64,000 bases of DNA from NCBI RefSeq assembly GCF_007991755.1, contig NZ_BJYY01000016.1, positions 124,001 through 188,000 on the forward strand. The letters are read 5' to 3'. Under the pieces are notes generated by a model. The model had not been told where the DNA came from, ran no database searches, and saw nothing but the letters and a program-made list of their open reading frames with translations. Position 1 is the stretch's first letter; the number at the start of each line of letters is the position of its first letter. Source of the DNA: Cellulomonas aerilata. GTDB taxonomy: Bacteria; Actinomycetota; Actinomycetes; Actinomycetales; Cellulomonadaceae. The position numbers and the translations under genes were made by a program. This document shows positions 16,455-24,897 of this stretch, piece by piece.

Positions 16455-17303
16455 TCATACCCCGTCCAGTGACGTCCAGAAGTCGATGATCGTCTCGGCG
16501 GTCCAGGCGGGCTGCTCGAGCGGGGCCAGGACGCCCGAGCCGTGGACGACCGTCCACCGGCCCCCGGGTATGGCCCGTGCCGTCGCCTCCGCCTGCTCGG
16601 GGGTGAAGTCCTCCCGCGCGTCGGTCGCGACCACCAGCGTGGGCGCGGTGATCAGCGGGAGCGCCCACGACAGGTCGGTCCGGCCGACGATGAACGAGTC
16701 CACGGTGTTCGCCAGGCTCCGCCTCGACAGGGTGCGCAACCCGGAGTCGACGAGTGGGCGGAGCGACCCGCGCGGGTCAGCCAGCTGCACCGCCGCGATG
16801 GCGTCGCGCAGCGGCCCCACCGGGCCCACGACGCGCAGGAGCCGCGTCATCAGCTCGATCTGCCGGCGCTCGGCCCGGCTCACCGGCTGGACCGGTGAGC
16901 TGATCGCCACCAGCGAGCGCACCCGCTGCGGCGCCGTCGCCGCCAGGTGCAGCCCGGTGTGCCCACCCCACGCGTTGCCCACCCAGTCGACCGGACCGTC
17001 CTGGAGGCTCTCCAGGACCTGCACCGCGGCCTCCGCGGACTCCTCGATGCTGCTCCGCCGTGTCAGCTCTGCGCTGTGCCCGTATCCGGGCCCGTCGACG
17101 ATGAGCAGGCGCCGGTGCTCCGCCAGGGCCGGGGCGACCCGGGACCACGACCGCGAGTCGGTGAACATGCTGTGCCACAGCAGCGCGCTCCCCGTGGCCT
17201 GGTCCTCGCGGGTCGAGTACTCCCGCACGGCGAGCCGGCCCAGGCGCGTCGACACCTGATGCACGCGGGAAGCCGGTCGCCTGGACCCGGGGACCTCCGA
17301 CAC
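16455..17303 (-). CDS. Alpha/beta-hydrolase-fold protein lacking catalytic Ser and His
   Basis: A 282-residue protein from the GTG at 17303, which follows a GGGGAGG ribosome site; a longer frame reaches 17501. The overall alpha/beta-hydrolase pattern is intact: LLWHSMFTDSRSW near the oxyanion strand, LLIVDGPGYGHS and the C-terminal APTLVVATDAREDFTP strand. The nucleophile elbow reads GNAWGG, with Ala where Ser is expected. The histidine loop reads GSGVLAPLEQP, with Val where His is expected (usual form GHLAPLEQP). Both key catalytic residues are therefore absent, so the protein is probably a non-hydrolytic member acting as ligand binder or regulator. It is convergent with the PIG-L gene. Confidence 0.75.
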   Translation of the reverse strand: MSEVPGSRRPASRVHQVSTRLGRLAVREYSTREDQATGSALLWHSMFTDSRSWSRVAPALAEHRRLLIVDGPGYGHSAELTRRSSIEESAEAAVQVLESLQDGPVDWVGNAWGGHTGLHLAATAPQRVRSLVAISSPVQPVSRAERRQIELMTRLLRVVGPVGPLRDAIAAVQLADPRGSLRPLVDSGLRTLSRRSLANTVDSFIVGRTDLSWALPLITAPTLVVATDAREDFTPEQAEATARAIPGGRWTVVHGSGVLAPLEQPAWTAETIIDFWTSLDGV

Positions 17304-17650
17304 ACCACCTCCCCGGCCTGGCGCCGTCGCCTCTCCTGCGTACGGTCCCGACTGAGGCTTCCGCGGGCCCCCGCCGGCGTCAAGGGAGCTTCCGGCGTCG
17401 CACTCTCGGCACGCGACGCCCTCTGTCGTGCCGGGCGTCCGCCCATGCCGCCTGGTGCTACCGCGTCCGCGCACGGGACGCTGGTCCCCGCCTCGCCGCA
17501 CTCACCGTCAGGTCTGGTCGGGCGCGTGCCCGGGCCACTACCGTCGGTCGGACCGGTGGGAGGCGATGACGCGCACGTCCTCCGTGGCCGCCTCGGACGG
17601 GCGCCGAGCCACTGGCGAACCCGACCCACCTCGGACCACCGAGGTGCGCC

Positions 17651-18211
17651 ATGAGGAAGTCGCCCTGGATCGCCGCCGTCACCGCCGTCCTCGCCGCCGG
17701 CGGGACCGCGTCCGCCCACGCCGCCCCCAGCCGGTGGGAGATCACCAGCGGCACGGAGGAGTTCTCCTTCGAGATCTGCGGCCGGGACTGGACCGCCGTC
17801 AGCACCTTCACCGAACGGCTCAAGTGGAGGCAGCCCCGCGAAGCAGGCGCCCCGCGCCTGCAGGTCGCGGCCTACCAGTACCGGGTGGAGTTCACGGCCG
17901 ACGGCGTCACGCTGACGACCGAAGGGCACGGCCTCTTCAAGGACCGCCGCGCGACGCACGTCGAAGGAACTGTCTGGCAGTTCGACGTCGCGGACCTCGG
18001 CGTGCCGTACAGCCTGTACGACCCGGACGGTCGCCTGCTGGTCCGCGACCGAGGGGTGGCCACCTCGTCGTTCCGGGTGGACACGCAGGGCGACGTCGAC
18101 CTCGACAACGACGTGCTGGTCGACGAGGGTCCGGTGCTGGTCGAGGCGGGCGAGTTCCCCAGCCTGACCTTCGACTTCTGCGCCCTCATCGCCCCGTACT
18201 TCGACGCGTGA
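17651..18211 (+). CDS. Secreted hypothetical protein
   Basis: A 186-residue protein with a signal peptide (RKSPWIAAVTAVLAAGGTASA, cleavage before AHAAPSR). The mature part is beta-rich with two cysteines (EICGRDW, DFCALIAPYF) placed near each end, suitable for one disulfide. It ends with an acidic segment rich in Val-Asp (DVDLDNDVLVDEG). No known family is recognised. It is a single gene between divergent and convergent neighbours; the 347 bases upstream show no recognisable signals beyond being divergent from the hydrolase-like gene. Confidence 0.7.
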   Translation: MRKSPWIAAVTAVLAAGGTASAHAAPSRWEITSGTEEFSFEICGRDWTAVSTFTERLKWRQPREAGAPRLQVAAYQYRVEFTADGVTLTTEGHGLFKDRRATHVEGTVWQFDVADLGVPYSLYDPDGRLLVRDRGVATSSFRVDTQGDVDLDNDVLVDEGPVLVEAGEFPSLTFDFCALIAPYFDA

Positions 18212-18332
18212 CCCTCCACCTCGCCGAGGTGTGACACGCAGGGCGGACCCGGCCGGGCGACGGTCGCGACCCCGAGCCGTCGTCCCGTCGTGCCGTCGTC
18301 AGGGAGCGGCCGACGTGCCGGGACGGGCGACG

Positions 18333-18902
18333 TCAGGCCGTCGCTCGCCCGGGCCGGTACCGCAGGGAGACCGCCCCCGACCGGAACTCATGGCGGTCCA
18401 CGAGCTCGAGCTCGATGCGCTCGCGCAGACCGGCGAGCAACGTCGGCCCGTACCCGGCGAGGACCGGCTGCACGAGGAACTCGTACTCGTCGATCAGTCC
18501 ACGATCGGCCAACGCCGAAGGGAGCGTCACGCCACCCACCCACAGGCCCTCGCCGGACTCCTGCTTGAGCCGCTGGACCGCGTCCCCCACGTCACCTCGC
18601 AGGAGCTCGGCATTCCAGTCGACCCCGCTCAGCTTGCTCGACACGACGTACTTCCTCGCCCGGTCGATGGCCTCGGCGAAGGGGAGCTGCGACTCGTCCA
18701 CCCGGTCGGGCCACGTGCCAGTGGCCGGCTTCCGCCACTCCGACTCCATCATCTCGTAGGTCACCCGCCCGAAGAGCAGCGCATCCGCGCGCTCCATCTC
18801 GGCGGTCCAGTAGCGCATCGACTCCTCGTCCGGGGGCAGCCCTGCCTTGTGATGGCAGCAGCCGTCGAGCGTGACGTTGATCGAGTATCGAAGTGGTCTC
18901 AT
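18333..18902 (-). CDS. RibD C-terminal/dihydrofolate-reductase-like protein
   Basis: A 189-residue protein starting MRPLRYSINVTLDG (ATG at 18902, GGAAGAG upstream). It shows the dihydrofolate-reductase-like fold of the RibD C-terminal family: SINVTLDG at the N-terminus, ALLFGRVTYEMM, RKYVVSSKL, LWVGGVTLPSALADRGLIDE and the C-terminal sheet. Family members bind NADPH and reduce pterin- or pyrimidine-like substrates; most stand-alone copies have no known substrate. It is divergent from a second family member at 19044. Confidence 0.85.
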   Translation of the reverse strand: MRPLRYSINVTLDGCCHHKAGLPPDEESMRYWTAEMERADALLFGRVTYEMMESEWRKPATGTWPDRVDESQLPFAEAIDRARKYVVSSKLSGVDWNAELLRGDVGDAVQRLKQESGEGLWVGGVTLPSALADRGLIDEYEFLVQPVLAGYGPTLLAGLRERIELELVDRHEFRSGAVSLRYRPGRATA

Positions 18903-19043
18903 CTCGTCGCTCTTCCTCGATGCGCGCCCGGCGCCCACCGGACCGTACTCAGACCACTGCCGGCGCCGTCCTTCATCGGCGCCTGCCTCGCCTCCCCCGG
19001 TCCCGCACCGATGAGAAGCGGGGGCTCCGGAGGTTTAACCGGC

Positions 19044-19586
19044 ATGAGCCGCATCACCGTCCAGACCCAGGTCACCCTCGACGGCGTCATCGAGTCCCCG
19101 CCCGAGGCGCTGCTCCCGTACATGAGCGACGAAGGGCGGCAGGCCACCCTCGAGCTCGCGCTCGCCTCCGACGCGCTCGTGCTCGGACGGGTGACGTGGC
19201 AGCACCTGGGCCCGGCCTGGCGGGAGCAGACCGGGGCGATGGCCGAGCGGATCAACGCCATGCCGAAGTACGTGGTGACCTCGACACTCGGCTCCGCCGA
19301 CGAGTGGAGCAACTCCCAGCTCGTCACCTACGGCGAGATCGCGGCTCTGCGCGAGCGTCTCGACCTGCTCTCCTACGGGTGCGGCGCACTCGCCCGTGAC
19401 CTCCTGCGCGACGGGCTCCTCGACGAGCTGCACCTCAACATGACGCCGGTCGTCGCCGGTCGCGGGAGGCGGCTGTTCGACGAGCCCTCGGAGCTGCTGG
19501 CGTTCGACCTGCTCGACAGCCGCACCTACCCCACCGGCGCGGTCCGTCTGGTCGTCCGGCCGACTGGCCGGTCGCAGGACGACTGA
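19044..19586 (+). CDS. RibD C-terminal/dihydrofolate-reductase-like protein
   Basis: A 180-residue protein starting MSRITVQTQVTLDGVIESPPEA, with GGAGG eight to nine bases before the ATG. Family landmarks are ALVLGRVTWQHL, MPKYVVTSTL, LLSYGCGALARDLLRDGLLDELHLNMTPV and VVAGRGRRLFDE. It is a paralogue of the divergent neighbour, but the two are only distantly alike, so they are not a recent duplication. The role as a general NADPH-dependent reductase is a family-level inference. Confidence 0.85.
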   Translation: MSRITVQTQVTLDGVIESPPEALLPYMSDEGRQATLELALASDALVLGRVTWQHLGPAWREQTGAMAERINAMPKYVVTSTLGSADEWSNSQLVTYGEIAALRERLDLLSYGCGALARDLLRDGLLDELHLNMTPVVAGRGRRLFDEPSELLAFDLLDSRTYPTGAVRLVVRPTGRSQDD

Positions 19587-19647
19587 GGCACCGGCAGCGC
19601 GTCGAGTGCCTGCGCGGCGGTGGGCGGACCACCACGGCGCGTCGCAA

Positions 19648-20118
19648 CGGTCAGGGAGACGCGGGGAACACGCCGAGACGCCGGGCGCGGGGAGCAACAG
19701 GAGATCCCGCCTCGTGGCCGGCGGAGCCGCAGGTGAGACGGGTGTTGCTGTGGAGCCGCCTCTCAGATTCGAGCTGAGACCTTTCTCTTCACGAGAGCGT
19801 CCCGGTGGACGTCGACGCTGGGCTGCCGCGAGCGCGGGGTGCACGGCGTGCGGCTCCACGAAGGGTCGGGGCGACACACGGGGTACACGGCGCGACGGAC
19901 CGTCGGCCAGAGAGAGCACCGACCCATAGCGGAGCACCGCAGCCCGGCGGAGGGTCGCGTCAAGGGTGGACGGAGTCCATCGCGTAGCGGCGCGTACCGC
20001 CCTCGATGCGGCCCGGAGTCGGGCGGACGCTCGGCGGCGGCTCGGCGGCTCCGTGGTGAGGCACCTCGGAAACTGCTCCGAGGTGCCCTCGCCGTTCTGC
20101 TCGGCCGGCGGGGTGGGG
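19648..20118 (+). repeat. Copy A of the att/left-end repeat: oldest integration scar
   Basis: 19648-19750 resembles the 3' end of the integrase gene plus its terminator as found at 37345-37449. 19751-19795 is a diverged copy of the tRNA-Thr 3' half (10 differences in 45). 19796-20118 matches the sequence right of the second scar (22790-23115), including a shared block reading ACCGACCCATAGCGGAGCAC. The T-stem of the tRNA fragment differs from copy B yet still pairs, so it may derive from another tRNA-Thr allele rather than simple decay. No gene lies here. Confidence 0.75.
20060..20087. terminator. Hairpin in left-end repeat, copy A
   Basis: GGCACCTCGGA (20060-20070) pairs perfectly with TCCGAGGTGCC (20077-20087), loop AACTGC. 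The equivalent hairpin in copy B (23058-23084) keeps pairing despite base changes, which supports a selected structure. It also lies just downstream of the monooxygenase stop (20211, minus strand). Confidence 0.6.
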
Positions 20119-20210
20119 TGCGCGCGACAGGTCGATGGACGAGGGACCCGGGCACCCCTCGTTGCGCAGCCCGTGGAGCGCGGTCGCGCCATGCCGCCAC
20201 GACGGGGCCG

Positions 20211-21917
20211 CTAAGCCCCGCTGCCCTTGGTGTGGGGGGCAGCTGGCGGTGCCGACCGCGTGGTGGCGCGGGACCGGGTGCGTGGCAGCAGGTCGAAGTG
20301 CAGCGGCGTCTCCTTGGACAGCACGAAGACCTCCAGTGCGTGCTTGAGGAAGGACTCCAGCGGCGTGATGCCCTGGCGGAGCAGGTCGATGTGGAACAGC
20401 ACCCACTGCTGCAGCCAGCAGGCGTCCTTCGCCCACAGGAAGCTGTGCGTGAGGCTGTTCGAGCTGAGCTGGCGGCGCGCCGACCGCTGCATCTGGCTCG
20501 TGCTGCGCTCGCCGCGCACGCACAGGGAGTAGACGGCCAGGTCGGCGGCGTTGGTCGCCCGCATGGGCCCGAAGGTGGTCCACAGCGCGGTCGAGGAGGC
20601 CAGCACCGGCAGCTCCGGCACGATGAAGTGGTTGAAGAGCTTGGTCTCGGGGTCCAGCACGTACGGCTGGCCATCCCTGTCCAGCCGCAGGGTGTCGATC
20701 CCGCTCTTGTTGCCGGTGGCCCAGATGACCACGTCCGCCTCGAGTTCCGTCCCGTCCCGCAGGACCAGGGCGTCCTCGCTCAGCCGGGTCGGCTCACCGA
20801 CGACGTACGGCACACCTGCTAGATCCCGGCGCTGTGTGGCGCACATGACGCCGCCGTGGAAGTGGCTGAAGTCTGCGTGCGAGGGCCCGAAGGTCCACAG
20901 GTGGCCGGACGACCAGTGCAGCAGCGCCCCGAGTCGCTGCGAGACGCCGGTCCACAGGACGGTCGCGAGGTAGGTCAGGCCGCGCAACCTGTTGAGGGGA
21001 GACGCGTCGTGCAGCAGCACCTCGAAGCGGTAGAAGAGGTAGGGCTTGCGCATGACCCACGTGTAGCGCTCGTGGCCGGCGCGCCTGAGGCCGAGGACGA
21101 CGTCGCACGCCGCCTTGCCGCCACCCACCACGACGACCCGGCGGCCGTCGCGGACGACGTCGTCGAACACCTCGTCGGAGTACTGCGTGGTGTGGAGCTG
21201 CCTGCCCCGGAAAGAGTCCGACCCCGGCAGGCGCGGGACGTTCCCGTGGGCGGCCATCGACGCCCACACGACGAGGTCGTACGGGCCCGAGGTGCGCGTC
21301 GACCCCGTGCGGAGGTCGGTGAGCGCCAAGGTCGCCGTGCGGTCCGCGGAGCGGTAGCTGACCCCGTCGACCCGGGTGGCGAGCTGGCACCGGTCCCGCA
21401 GGGCGTGGGCCTCGGTGTAGCGGCGGATGTACCGCTCCACCTCCTCGGCCATCACCTTGCCACCCTGCACGTCCGGGTCATCGCTGTAGGGGAACCCGGC
21501 GAACGACGTGACGGTCATGCTCCCGTGGATCTGCAGGCCGTGATAGCGCAGGTTCCGGTTCCACGTGCCGCCGATATCGTCGTAGCGCTCGAAGACGTCG
21601 ACCTGCGTGACGCCGAGCTCGCGGAAGCGCTGCAGGCACTGCAGGCCGCTCCACCCCGCACCGACGACGGCGATCCGCAGGTCCTCGGGAAGACGGTGGT
21701 ACCGCAGGCGCCACACCCACAGCCGGCGCCCGAGGACGTACGCCAGCAGCAGCGGCGACAGCACGAGGAACACCGCGTAGAGCAGCACGGTCGACACCGC
21801 GACCAGGAGCCAGCCAGCGGGCGCCCACCACGGCCAGCGCTCCGGGGGCGTGCCCAGCTCGGAGTAGCGCGTGGACACCGGCGGTTCGCGCAGCTCGGGC
21901 AACGGCCGCGCGGCCAT
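20211..21917 (-). CDS. Flavin-containing monooxygenase with N-terminal membrane helix
   Basis: A 568-residue protein. A membrane helix (about 35-62) precedes the FAD-binding GAGWSG (86-91), then EDDIGGTW-like FERYDDIGGTWNRN, the FMO/BVMO signature FRGRQLHTTQY (236-246, pattern FxGxxxHxxxY), NADPH-binding GGGKAACD (265-272) and the ATG motif VIWATGNKSG. It should use NADPH and O2 to oxygenate a soft nucleophile or a ketone. Its ATG lies one base after the stop of the ABM gene, so the two are coupled. The N-terminal membrane helix is unusual for bacterial FMOs. The gene lies inside the relic element as cargo. Confidence 0.85.
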   Translation of the reverse strand: MAARPLPELREPPVSTRYSELGTPPERWPWWAPAGWLLVAVSTVLLYAVFLVLSPLLLAYVLGRRLWVWRLRYHRLPEDLRIAVVGAGWSGLQCLQRFRELGVTQVDVFERYDDIGGTWNRNLRYHGLQIHGSMTVTSFAGFPYSDDPDVQGGKVMAEEVERYIRRYTEAHALRDRCQLATRVDGVSYRSADRTATLALTDLRTGSTRTSGPYDLVVWASMAAHGNVPRLPGSDSFRGRQLHTTQYSDEVFDDVVRDGRRVVVVGGGKAACDVVLGLRRAGHERYTWVMRKPYLFYRFEVLLHDASPLNRLRGLTYLATVLWTGVSQRLGALLHWSSGHLWTFGPSHADFSHFHGGVMCATQRRDLAGVPYVVGEPTRLSEDALVLRDGTELEADVVIWATGNKSGIDTLRLDRDGQPYVLDPETKLFNHFIVPELPVLASSTALWTTFGPMRATNAADLAVYSLCVRGERSTSQMQRSARRQLSSNSLTHSFLWAKDACWLQQWVLFHIDLLRQGITPLESFLKHALEVFVLSKETPLHFDLLPRTRSRATTRSAPPAAPHTKGSGA

Positions 21918-21918
21918 C

Positions 21919-22206
21919 CTACGTCGCCTCGATCACATCGAACAGGCGCGTGTCCGGCGGCGCCTGCAGGTGCCCACGCAGATGCGCGTCGAGCCTCGGC
22001 CGCATGACGGCCGCGGCACCGTTGGCATCCTCCTGCGACGCCCACAGCACGAACATGCCCCACTGCCCGTCGGCGTCGTCCCCGAAGAACGTCACGCCGC
22101 AGCAGCCGGGACGAGCCTCGATCAGGGGTCTGAGGTCGGCCGCCAGGGCCTCGAAGACGGGCCGCGAGCCGGGCGGGAGCCCGAACCTCACCAGACGAGC
22201 GTGCAC
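21919..22206 (-). CDS. Small ABM-domain (antibiotic biosynthesis monooxygenase-like) protein
   Basis: A 95-residue protein from the GTG at 22206 (GAAGGGAAG upstream). It has the ferredoxin-like alpha+beta pattern of the ABM/Dabb superfamily: VHARLVRFGLPPG, a helix FEALAADLRPLIEARPGCCGVTFF with the usual PGC element, QWGMFVLWASQEDANGA, and a C-terminal LRGHLQAPPDTRLFDVIEA. Such proteins act as cofactor-free oxygenases, heme-degrading enzymes or simple dimeric accessory domains. Coupling to the FMO gene suggests a shared oxidative task. Confidence 0.7.
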   Translation of the reverse strand: MHARLVRFGLPPGSRPVFEALAADLRPLIEARPGCCGVTFFGDDADGQWGMFVLWASQEDANGAAAVMRPRLDAHLRGHLQAPPDTRLFDVIEAT

Positions 22207-22624
22207 CGGACACTTCCCTTCGTCGGGCGGGCGTCCGCGCGACGGGCTGAGGCCGCCGTCGCGCGCAGCGAAACGGAGGGGACCGGATGCTGCCCCGCAA
22301 GCGTGGCTGTCTCTTTCTCGCGGCACAAGACCTGAGCCGGGTGGGGACCGGAGCCGAGACGCGGTTCGGCTGGCGCCGACGACGCTAGGGTTCAGTGGGT
22401 GGTGCCAGCATTCCCCGACCCGGATCATGGCGGAGCGGCCGGGCCGTCGCGCACCGCCGTCCGGGGTGCTGGTCGACGCCCTCGCGCCCGCGAGTCTCAG
22501 ACGGCAGAGCGGTGCTGCGCGCCTGCCCACTCCCCAGCGCGGCCGCGTTCCAGACCGGGTGCTCAGCCACGACTGAACCGCCCCGGCTCTGATGGAGACT
22601 CGGTTCTCTGGTTTCCTGCGTGGT
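22207..22624. other. Intergenic stretch of the relic element
   Basis: About 420 bases upstream of the ABM gene. It presumably contains that operon's promoter. No coding sequence with recognisable similarity, hairpin or repeat was found; it should once have held the body of an integrase gene, of which only the 3' tip remains to the right. Confidence 0.4.
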
Positions 22625-22686
22625 TTGGACCGTCTGAACGGTCCAGGCGCGCGTGAGGAACACGTCGAGTGACCAGGGCGTCCTGA
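22625..22686 (+). pseudogene. 3'-terminal remnant of an integrase gene
   Basis: The 62 bases align with the last 63 bases of the intact integrase (37329-37391), sharing the codons for LDRLNG and the AACACGTCGAG block. A one-base length difference breaks the frame. The conserved hairpin that follows the integrase (AAGCCCG...CGGGCTT around CCTGCG-TTGT-CGCAGG) is also present at 22697-22738. It marks the right end of a former element. Confidence 0.7.
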
Positions 22687-22744
22687 GCACGGGCGAAGCC
22701 CGCCTCATGGCCTGCGTTGTCGCAGGTAGGACGGGCTTGGCTGG

Positions 22745-23115
22745 TGGAGCCGCCTATCAGAATCGAACTGATGACCTTCTCATTACGAGGGTGTCCCGGC
22801 TCACGCCGGCGCTGGGATGCCGCGGGGTTGGGGTGCATGGGGTGCGCGTCTCCTAGGGGTCGGGGGGACACATGGGGCACACGTCGTGATGGTCTGTGTC
22901 GAACAGGGAGAGCCACCGACCCATAGCGGAGCACAAGAGCCCGATGGAGGGTCGCGTCAAGGGTGGACGCAGTCCATCGCGTAGCGACGCGTGAGCGCCC
23001 TTGATGCGGCCCGGAGTTGGGCGGATGCTCAGCGGCGGGTCGGCGGCTCGGTGGTGAGGCGCCTCGGAACCGGTCCGGGGCGCCTTCGTCGTGCTCGGCC
23101 GGTGGGTTGGGGTGC
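22745..23115 (+). repeat. Copy B of att/left-end repeat (attL of the intact element)
   Basis: 22745-22789 equals the tRNA-Thr sequence from the anticodon loop to the CCA end. The following roughly 325 bases match copy A (19796-20118) with substitutions and are the left end of the intact element. Confidence 0.85.
23058..23084. terminator. Hairpin in left-end repeat, copy B
   Basis: GGCGCCTCGGA (23058-23068) pairs with TCCGGGGCGCC (23074-23084) with one G-T pair, loop ACCGG, followed by TTCGTC. Relative to copy A an A-T pair has become G-C on both arms, a compensatory change. Confidence 0.6.
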
Positions 23116-24297
23116 GGTGGGGTGCGCGTAGGGCGCGAAGCGCCCGGAGCGCGGGGCCCCATCGCGGGGCCCCGGCCCACCAGCCGAGCTGCGCGCGGAG
23201 CGCGCCCTTGAGCCAGTAAGGAAAGTACTCCCGGCGCCGCACGGGGGATGTCGGTGGCACCCGTTTGGCTGCGGCCAGACCGGCAGGCGTCATCCGGATC
23301 TGCCGATGAGCGCGAGGCCGCGAGCTCAAACTTGCGAGCCGATCGCACTACGGCTCCCCCTCAGCACGCCGCTCCCCTAGAGGATCCGATGCACATCGCG
23401 CACTGTACTGTCGGGGCATATCGGCTGGCTGATCACTCCCCAGGACTCTGGGAAAGGCACACACTTGTGCCTTCAGATTGATAGCGATCCGCGGTAGAAG
23501 GACGGCGTGACAATACGTCTTCCGGCTCAAGGCGGCGAACCGTTCACGTCGCTCGGATGCAGCCCGCGAAGCAACACCGGTGGAGCAACACGATTCCCAG
23601 ATCTTGGACTCACCACGCCGCCACCTCTCCCAGTAGGCGCCGCACCGATTCGCCACAGCGCTCGAAACGCTGTGAGTCGAACACAACTAGCGCACACCGC
23701 CGATATCCGTCGACGTTTAGGCGCGGCGCCACTGAAGTTCATGTCGTAGGCCAGGGGGCCAGCACCTCGGGACATCGCGCGTCGGTGCTCAGGTTCGACT
23801 TGAGTGCGCGCTGAGGAGCGCCCTGATAGCCAAGGCCAGTTGACAAGACTATGGGACGCTTCACAGTTGTGCAAAGTCTTCAGACGTGCCCCTTCGGCTC
23901 CGGTGTCAACCTCGCCGTTATTCCCGAAATGCGGATGGAACCCGGCGGGCGCCGCGGCGTCGACGCTCGACCTAGATACCGGTCGTCGACGCTCGACCTA
24001 GATACCGGCTTATCGCCTCGTAGCGTTCCAGTGGCCCGGTTGCGCGGGCGGCCAGCGGCCCGAACGCCGCGAATCCGTCCACGCGGTGCCGGCGCACGAC
24101 CGGCAGGCCGATTGTCGCCTCCGGCGGTACACACCTGCAATCAATGGATTGCGTACTGGGCGAGCGACTCGAGCACTTCGACATCCGATCGATCATCGAC
24201 GATGGCCACAACTGCAGCAGGTCGCCACATTACCGACAGACCGGATGGAGCCGCGCGACCTTGCGGCGGAGGCCTTGCGGCGCGGCTCACTTCGTTT
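23116..24297. other. Gene-poor left end of the element with hairpins and a 26-bp tandem repeat
   Basis: No convincing gene. GGGCGC-GAA-GCGCCC (23131-23145) and two GGGGCCCC blocks (23153-23160, 23166-23173) form strong local structures. A 24-bp unit containing CTCGACCTAGATACCGG is exactly repeated at 23959-23982 and 23985-24008 (period 26). Base composition drops from about 23.4 kb onward, marking transferred DNA. Short open frames here have no recognisable protein features. Confidence 0.5.
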
Positions 24298-24864
24298 CTA
24301 AGTGCTCGTTACGATAGCCATGACGAACCCGACGACATATGCAAGACCGAACAAGAACGGGATCCAGATCTCTAGGTGCGTCAAGGCCCAGTAGGTCGAC
24401 TTGTCCTTCTCGTCACCGCGTAGAGCCTTCCACTCCCCGTTCCACCAGGGCGAGGCCGGCAACCTGAGTTCGAGGGCACCGATCACAGCGAATTTGCCCG
24501 AATTGAGTTGCCTGTATGAGCGCACCAGCCAGAACCAAGCCAGACACAAACCCAGGGCGAGCACTAGCAGCGGAAGGAGGACCCACGACGACAGCCCATC
24601 TGGTTGATCCTTCCAGAAGACAGCTACAAGCGTGAGTACAGCGCTGTGCAGCGTGAGGAAGAACGTGTTCGCGAGTCCGCGGCGACTCGAGATGCGATCC
24701 GCCATCTCGACGTACAGCTTGTACTGCTCCATGATGGCAGCCTGATAACCACTCCCATCAGCGTAGGACGCCTTGATCTCGATCTCATCGTTCCAGAGGT
24801 TTGGTGTGACCTCACTGGGTCGCGCAGGCGCGCTAACCTTGAAGTAGGTGGTCCACAGGGACAT
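24298..24864 (-). CDS. Small multipass membrane protein, resembles RipA-type octameric membrane proteins
   Basis: 188 residues from the ATG at 24864 (MSLWTTYFKVSAP); a GTG at 24897 is an alternative start. A soluble N-terminal part with EQYKLYVEMADRISSRRGLANTFFLTL leads into membrane helices at about residues 72-84 and 91-112. WLVRSYRQLNSGKF, LRLPASPWWNGEWKAL and a last helix (IWIPFLFGLAYVVGFVMAIV) follow. The helix with MADRISxRR followed by a membrane hairpin and RSYRQLNSxKFxVI recalls the family annotated as RipA-like octameric membrane proteins; this comparison is from memory. It lies 309 bases downstream of the WD40-Roc-TIR gene on the same strand and may be its membrane partner. Confidence 0.6.
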   Translation of the reverse strand: MSLWTTYFKVSAPARPSEVTPNLWNDEIEIKASYADGSGYQAAIMEQYKLYVEMADRISSRRGLANTFFLTLHSAVLTLVAVFWKDQPDGLSSWVLLPLLVLALGLCLAWFWLVRSYRQLNSGKFAVIGALELRLPASPWWNGEWKALRGDEKDKSTYWALTHLEIWIPFLFGLAYVVGFVMAIVTST

Positions 24865-24897
24865 AGGGCTAGTGTGCCGCAAGAGGCAGGTTTGCAC

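Larger units (their letters stand above)
19751..22744 (+). mobile_element. Relic of an AICE-type element between two att scars
   Basis: Bounded on the left by copy A and on the right by copy B of the tRNA-Thr 3'-half repeat. The left end resembles the left end of the intact element; the right end keeps the last bases of an integrase gene and its terminator. All transfer and replication genes are gone. Only two cargo genes, an FMO-type monooxygenase and a small ABM-domain protein, survive. The element is therefore immobile on its own, though it might be moved by the neighbour's integrase through the shared att sites. Confidence 0.7.

Noticed and set aside
18333-19586. Divergent RibD/DHFR-like pair as a resistance cassette
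   Set aside because: Both are common actinobacterial reductase-fold proteins outside the att scars; nothing links them to resistance.
23131-23173. CRISPR-like or origin-like hairpin cluster
   Set aside because: There are only two or three local palindromes, with no regular spacers; no CRISPR array exists in the window.
23348-23686. 112-codon minus-strand frame in the AICE left arm
   Set aside because: No ribosome site, no domain, and an equally long frame on the opposite strand; not supported as a gene.
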